Source: Pseudocercospora fijiensis CIRAD86
Lineage: Eukaryota; Ascomycota; Dothideomycetes; Mycosphaerellales; Mycosphaerellaceae
DNA: 64,000 nucleotides
Assembly (NCBI RefSeq): GCF_000340215.1
Contig: NW_006921536.1
Span: forward strand, 2,519,016-2,583,015
Direction: 5' to 3'
The position numbers and the translations under genes were made by a program. Under the pieces are notes generated by a model. The model had not been told where the DNA came from. It saw nothing but the letters and a program-made list of their open reading frames with translations, and made no database searches. Shown one piece after another: positions 63,791-64,000 of this stretch (the stretch's first letter is position 1; every line of letters starts with the position of its first letter).

Positions 63791-64000
63791 AACGCGCTCG
63801 ACAACCTTTTTTTTCGCGGTGTCTCTAACACTAAGGGCGCGGTTACACTCTATTGTTATCTAGGTACTAATAAGTATCGCTTTAGCGATCGCTATCGTGT
63901 TTCGCTTAATAAGTCCCTTCCTACACACCTCGCGTACTATAGTTAGTAATAGAATGCGTTAATTATTACGCATTGCGCGTAGTATATAGGCTATATATAA

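Larger units (their letters stand above)
62640..64000. other. RIP-type transposon DNA to the window end, no gene recognised
   Basis: The sequence remains poor in CA/TG and rich in TA/CTA/TAG. Apart from the repeat families listed separately I see no coding domain. The block continues beyond the window. Confidence 0.6.

Overview
This is nuclear DNA of a filamentous ascomycete, most likely a Dothideomycete (the taxonomy is inferred from gene style, not tested). Supported genes have short introns, mostly 45-80 nt with CTNAC branch points, and encode typical Pezizomycotina proteins. Two blocks of transposon DNA carry a strong RIP (repeat-induced point mutation) signature: CpA and TpG are almost absent, TpA is in excess, and the coding frames are full of TAA/TAG.

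Layout. 1-5.9 kb: two minus-strand genes of the fungal immune/regulatory type, an F-box-like gene and a NACHT-ankyrin (NLR-like) gene. Each has one in-frame TAG in an otherwise coherent frame. The NLR-like protein begins with a motif resembling the HET-s amyloid motif. 5.9-12.3 kb: a complete, RIP-mutated Ty3/gypsy chromovirus with 116-bp LTRs, an exact 5-bp target duplication and an extra 542-codon frame after the chromodomain. It sits in the divergent promoter between the NLR-like gene and NOP2. 12.4-46.7 kb: a gene-rich housekeeping core with NOP2, a small secreted Cys-rich protein, a P450 relic, ADE6, the PP2A B56 subunit, TFIIIC subunit 5, a copper amine oxidase, a kinase relic, ribosomal protein eL41 (25 codons, two coding exons), an FHA-domain kinase, an aspartokinase with a scrambled 3' end, a secreted PI-PLC-like enzyme, a HID1-family protein and a CID/RGG RNA-binding protein. 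46.7-51 kb: a transition zone with degenerate repeats, half a permease gene and a LysM-domain secreted protein. 51.2-64 kb: a second RIP-mutated block. A minus-strand chromovirus with 308-bp LTRs, containing a 100-N assembly gap, is inserted in a DUF6589-like gene, followed by tandem-repeat arrays and decayed DNA that runs off the window.

How the parts relate. The core genes serve ribosome production (NOP2, eL41), transcription by RNA polymerases II and III (CID protein, TFIIIC), purine and aspartate-family amino acid synthesis, signalling (PP2A, FHA kinase) and Golgi trafficking (HID1). Secreted or host-facing candidates and broken genes lie mainly beside the transposon blocks, as in the compartmented genomes of plant-associated fungi. 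The two nonsense codons nearest the first retrotransposon are both of the kind RIP makes, which suggests leakage from the repeat into flanking single-copy genes.
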